A stretch of DNA of 64,000 bases from Affinirhizobium lemnae (GTDB taxonomy: Bacteria; Pseudomonadota; Alphaproteobacteria; Rhizobiales; Rhizobiaceae), in the NCBI RefSeq assembly GCF_022968395.1, contig NZ_JALJQZ010000001.1, positions 186,001 through 250,000 of the forward strand, written 5' to 3'. Each line of letters opens with the position of its first letter. The stretch's first letter is position 1. The position numbers and the translations under genes are program-made. Positions 62,225 to 64,000 of this stretch are shown here, piece by piece. The notes beneath the pieces are model-generated. The model made no database searches. It saw only the letters and a program-made list of their open reading frames with translations, and was not told the origin of the DNA.

Positions 62225-62938
62225 TCAGATATTGGAATCTATATTTTTGATCAGGTTTTCCAAATCTCTCAGATCTTTAATTTCCCGAAACCGCGGCGCC
62301 TCTGTCGGTTTGTCGACATGCTCCAGCACCCAGGTCAGTTCATGCGGCACGAACACGCCCCAGGCGCCAGCGGCAATGGCGGGGACAATGTCGGATTTCA
62401 GCGAATTGCCCACCATCATGGCGCGCTGCGGCCCTTCTCCATACTTGCCGAAAATCCGTCTGTAGGTGGTCGCCGTCTTGTCTGACACGATTTCCACCGC
62501 ATCGAAAAAATCGCCAAGCCCGGATTGGGCCAGTTTCCGCTCCTGATCGAACAGATCTCCCTTGGTGATCAGGACGAGAAAATACTGCCCGCGTAGACTT
62601 TCCAGAGCCTCTCGCGCATACGGCAGGCATTCTACAGGATGCTTCAGCAGTTCGCGCCCGATCATCAGGATTTCGCTGATGGTTTGGCTTGGAACCCTGC
62701 CTTCCGTCACCTCGATGGCGGTCTCGATCATTGAGAGCGTGAAGCCCTTTATGCCGAACCCATAATGGGCGAGGTTGCGTTTCTCCGCCTCCAGTAGCCG
62801 CTCGGACACGTGTTCGCCTTGCGCATACTCTGCCAGCAGATCACGGAAACTCTGTTCCGTGAAACGGTAATATTGCTCGTTCTGCCAGAGCGTGTCGTCG
62901 GCATCGAAGCCGATCATCGAGACTGGGCGTATCGTCAA
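62225..62938 (-). CDS. HAD-superfamily hydrolase
   Basis: A 237-residue phosphatase-like protein. Motif I is GFDADDTLWQ (nucleophile Asp and acid/base Asp), motif II LVLITKGD, motif III with the Lys in VSDKTATTYRRIF, motif IV MMVGNSLKSDIVPAI. A helical cap follows motif I, so it is a subfamily I enzyme, near the YfnB/PGP-like group. Substrate unknown. It is downstream of no obvious partner on this strand; the DUF305 gene behind it ends in a hairpin. Confidence 0.88.
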   Translation of the reverse strand: MTIRPVSMIGFDADDTLWQNEQYYRFTEQSFRDLLAEYAQGEHVSERLLEAEKRNLAHYGFGIKGFTLSMIETAIEVTEGRVPSQTISEILMIGRELLKHPVECLPYAREALESLRGQYFLVLITKGDLFDQERKLAQSGLGDFFDAVEIVSDKTATTYRRIFGKYGEGPQRAMMVGNSLKSDIVPAIAAGAWGVFVPHELTWVLEHVDKPTEAPRFREIKDLRDLENLIKNIDSNI

Positions 62939-62983
62939 GGCGGCCTCCTCTTCGAACCTGAGTGTAGTGTCAGACTGCCGCGA

Positions 62984-63009
62984 GACAATGGCGCGGGCGC
63001 GCCATTGTC
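62984..63009. terminator. Perfect 12-bp hairpin after DUF305 gene
   Basis: GACAATGGCGCG (62984-62995) and CGCGCCATTGTC (62998-63009) pair fully around two bases. No T run; it probably ends or stabilises the minus-strand transcript. Confidence 0.55.
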
Positions 63010-63031
63010 GAAATCGGTCAGCAAGAGTGCG

Positions 63032-63406
63032 TCAGCCGCCGTTCTTGGCCAGCCAGTCCTGCATCATCTTGATCTCGGCCTCCTGGGCTGTGATCACCTC
63101 CTCGGCCAGTTTGCGAATGGCGGGATCCTTGCCGTATTGAAGCTGGATCTTGGCCATGTCGATGGCGCCTTGATGGTGCGGGATCATGGAGCGCACGAAA
63201 TCGACATCCGTTTTGCCGGTGTAGGGCACCATCATGTCCTTGTGCATCTTGCTGTTCGCCGCTTCGAAGGCTTTGGTCGAGGCGGATTTGTCCATGGCCA
63301 TGCCCTGGTGGCCCTGATGCCCTTTCATCTTGATGTCCTGCGACAGGGCAGGGGTGACAGTGATGCCGAGCGCCACGATGGCAGCAGAAAGCATTGAGAG
63401 CTTCAT
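63032..63406 (-). CDS. DUF305 family exported protein (CopM-like)
   Basis: A 124-residue periplasmic protein with signal peptide 1-22 (MKLSMLSAAIVALGITVTPA then LSQ). The mature part is His/Met-rich, with MKGHQGHQGMAMDK, DFVRSMIPHHQGAIDMAKIQ and EEVITAQEAEIKMMQDWL, the DUF305 pattern seen in copper-binding CopM-type proteins. It probably binds copper or silver. AGGAGA precedes ATG 63406. It follows the His/Met-rich protein gene at 63452 by 45 bases on the same strand, so the two probably form a metal-response operon. Confidence 0.88.
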   Translation of the reverse strand: MKLSMLSAAIVALGITVTPALSQDIKMKGHQGHQGMAMDKSASTKAFEAANSKMHKDMMVPYTGKTDVDFVRSMIPHHQGAIDMAKIQLQYGKDPAIRKLAEEVITAQEAEIKMMQDWLAKNGG

Positions 63407-63451
63407 GGTTCTTCTCCTGAATGGATCTTGAGTTCTGGGAAGGCACACAAC

Positions 63452-63844
63452 TCAAGCGCGGGGAGGGGGAACCAGCGGGCGCGGGGTTTCGTCGCTCATG
63501 GGAGACATCAGTGCAGGTGCGGGCCTATCCGGTGCCGCAATCGGGCCTGAGGTGAAGATGAGCGGCGGCGGCAGCGCGGTACAGGCGATGCAGAACGCCA
63601 TGGTGCAATTGGCGGGCAGAAGCGGACAATGCCAACTGTTATCCCGCGGCGAAGGCGGCGCATCTTGAAGAGCTTGGTGATGCGCGTGGGAAACGCTCGC
63701 CTTCGTCGCCATCATCTGCTCGTGGCTCATGCCATGGCGCGGGGCATTATCCAGTATGGTGACCGGCGGTGCCATAGCCATGGCTGGCATGAACCCCTGA
63801 AGGGTTAGCGCAAGCAGCATGAGGAGTTTTGCGAAACGGTGCAT
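63452..63844 (-). CDS. Exported His/Met/Cys-rich protein, likely copper-related
   Basis: A 130-residue protein. A signal peptide (MHRFAKLLMLLALTLQGFMP then AMA) is followed by potential metal ligands: RHGMSHEQMMA, HAHH, WHCPLLPANCTMAFC. It resembles DUF2946-type small exported proteins that accompany copper genes, though I do not match it firmly. I use ATG 63844 so that the signal is at the N terminus; the frame is open to 63895. It is the first gene of a two-gene unit with the DUF305 protein. Confidence 0.65.
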   Translation of the reverse strand: MHRFAKLLMLLALTLQGFMPAMAMAPPVTILDNAPRHGMSHEQMMATKASVSHAHHQALQDAPPSPRDNSWHCPLLPANCTMAFCIACTALPPPLIFTSGPIAAPDRPAPALMSPMSDETPRPLVPPPRA

Positions 63845-64000
63845 ACCCGTAAAACTAATGGCACGAATGACTTTGACAAGTGAATTCGCAGTCATGTTTT
63901 TGATCGGTCAAATCTGTTCGTCAGACGGCAGCGACTCGGCAAACCGTCGCCGAGTTCCGTCTTCCTCTCGCAAGCCTTGAAACATGATCCACGCAAAAGC
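63845..64000. other. Right edge, promoter region of the metal operon
   Basis: No gene. It should hold the minus-strand promoter of the two-gene metal operon. An imperfect inverted repeat (GACGG...CCGTC region, 63925-63962) is visible; I do not recognise a CueR-type operator. Confidence 0.3.

Overview
The window looks like chromosomal DNA of an alphaproteobacterium of the Rhizobiaceae (Rhizobium/Agrobacterium/Sinorhizobium group). The evidence is RirA, a CbrA/PdhS-type kinase, a phasin next to a tRNA-His with no G-1 and with A73, an EcfG-like sigma factor, a rhizobial-type 105-bp intergenic repeat present in several copies, and moderately high GC. From memory, the order acetoacetyl-CoA synthetase - cbrA - phasin - ... 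- iron-binding protein/rirA resembles Sinorhizobium meliloti. I could not check this by alignment.

Layout. 1-9.7 kb: end of an AsmA-like gene (runs off the left edge), acetoacetyl-CoA synthetase, a double-domain iron-type ABC permease, a very long CbrA/PdhS1 histidine kinase, and a phasin behind two PhaR-type sites. This is a carbon-storage and cell-cycle neighbourhood. 9.8-13.2 kb: tRNA-His, a LysR regulator divergent from mmsA, and a TetR regulator. 13.7-16.5 kb: an AbrB-type membrane protein, then rirA divergent from the ferric-binding protein gene fbpA with an exact TGA-N9-TCA iron-responsive operator between them. 16.6-22.6 kb: two FAD amine/amino-acid oxidoreductases, manganese catalase, an EcfG-like sigma factor, a small secreted protein, a small basic protein and a broken rpsU copy. 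Three GGAAC-N17/18-GTT promoters suggest that the sigma factor controls itself, the catalase and the secreted protein.

22.9-34.6 kb: alpha-ketoglutaric semialdehyde dehydrogenase, an MHS-family symporter, a DUF429-type protein, ureidoglycine aminohydrolase behind a coupled leader ORF, omega-amino acid transaminase with a PuuR-like regulator, a divergent SDR protein, prmB, a pseudouridine synthase and a GreA-like factor. Repeats and hairpins separate many of these.

34.75-37.8 kb is the one clear accessory stretch. It lies against the 3' end of tRNA-Gln(CUG) and holds a single large unfamiliar gene. Its product carries one intact HEPN RNase motif (RNRSYH) and one altered copy (HNRIRH). The reading frame breaks just after the intact motif but continues convincingly in the -1 frame, giving about 598 residues in all. 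Two spaced RNxxxH-like motifs are reminiscent of Cas13/AbiF-type RNases, but no CRISPR array is present. This is the best candidate for an undescribed system.

38-64 kb returns to core genes: Ppx/GppA-rlmE, a drug exporter, a Tat-exported metallo-beta-lactamase-fold protein, guaB, MAPEG, zinc alcohol dehydrogenase, dienelactone hydrolase, a LysR regulator, DUF1127, gshA, rsmE, pit, a NUDIX hydrolase, glcDEF, two tandem L,D-transpeptidases, tag, a HAD hydrolase, and a copper-type DUF305 pair at the right end.
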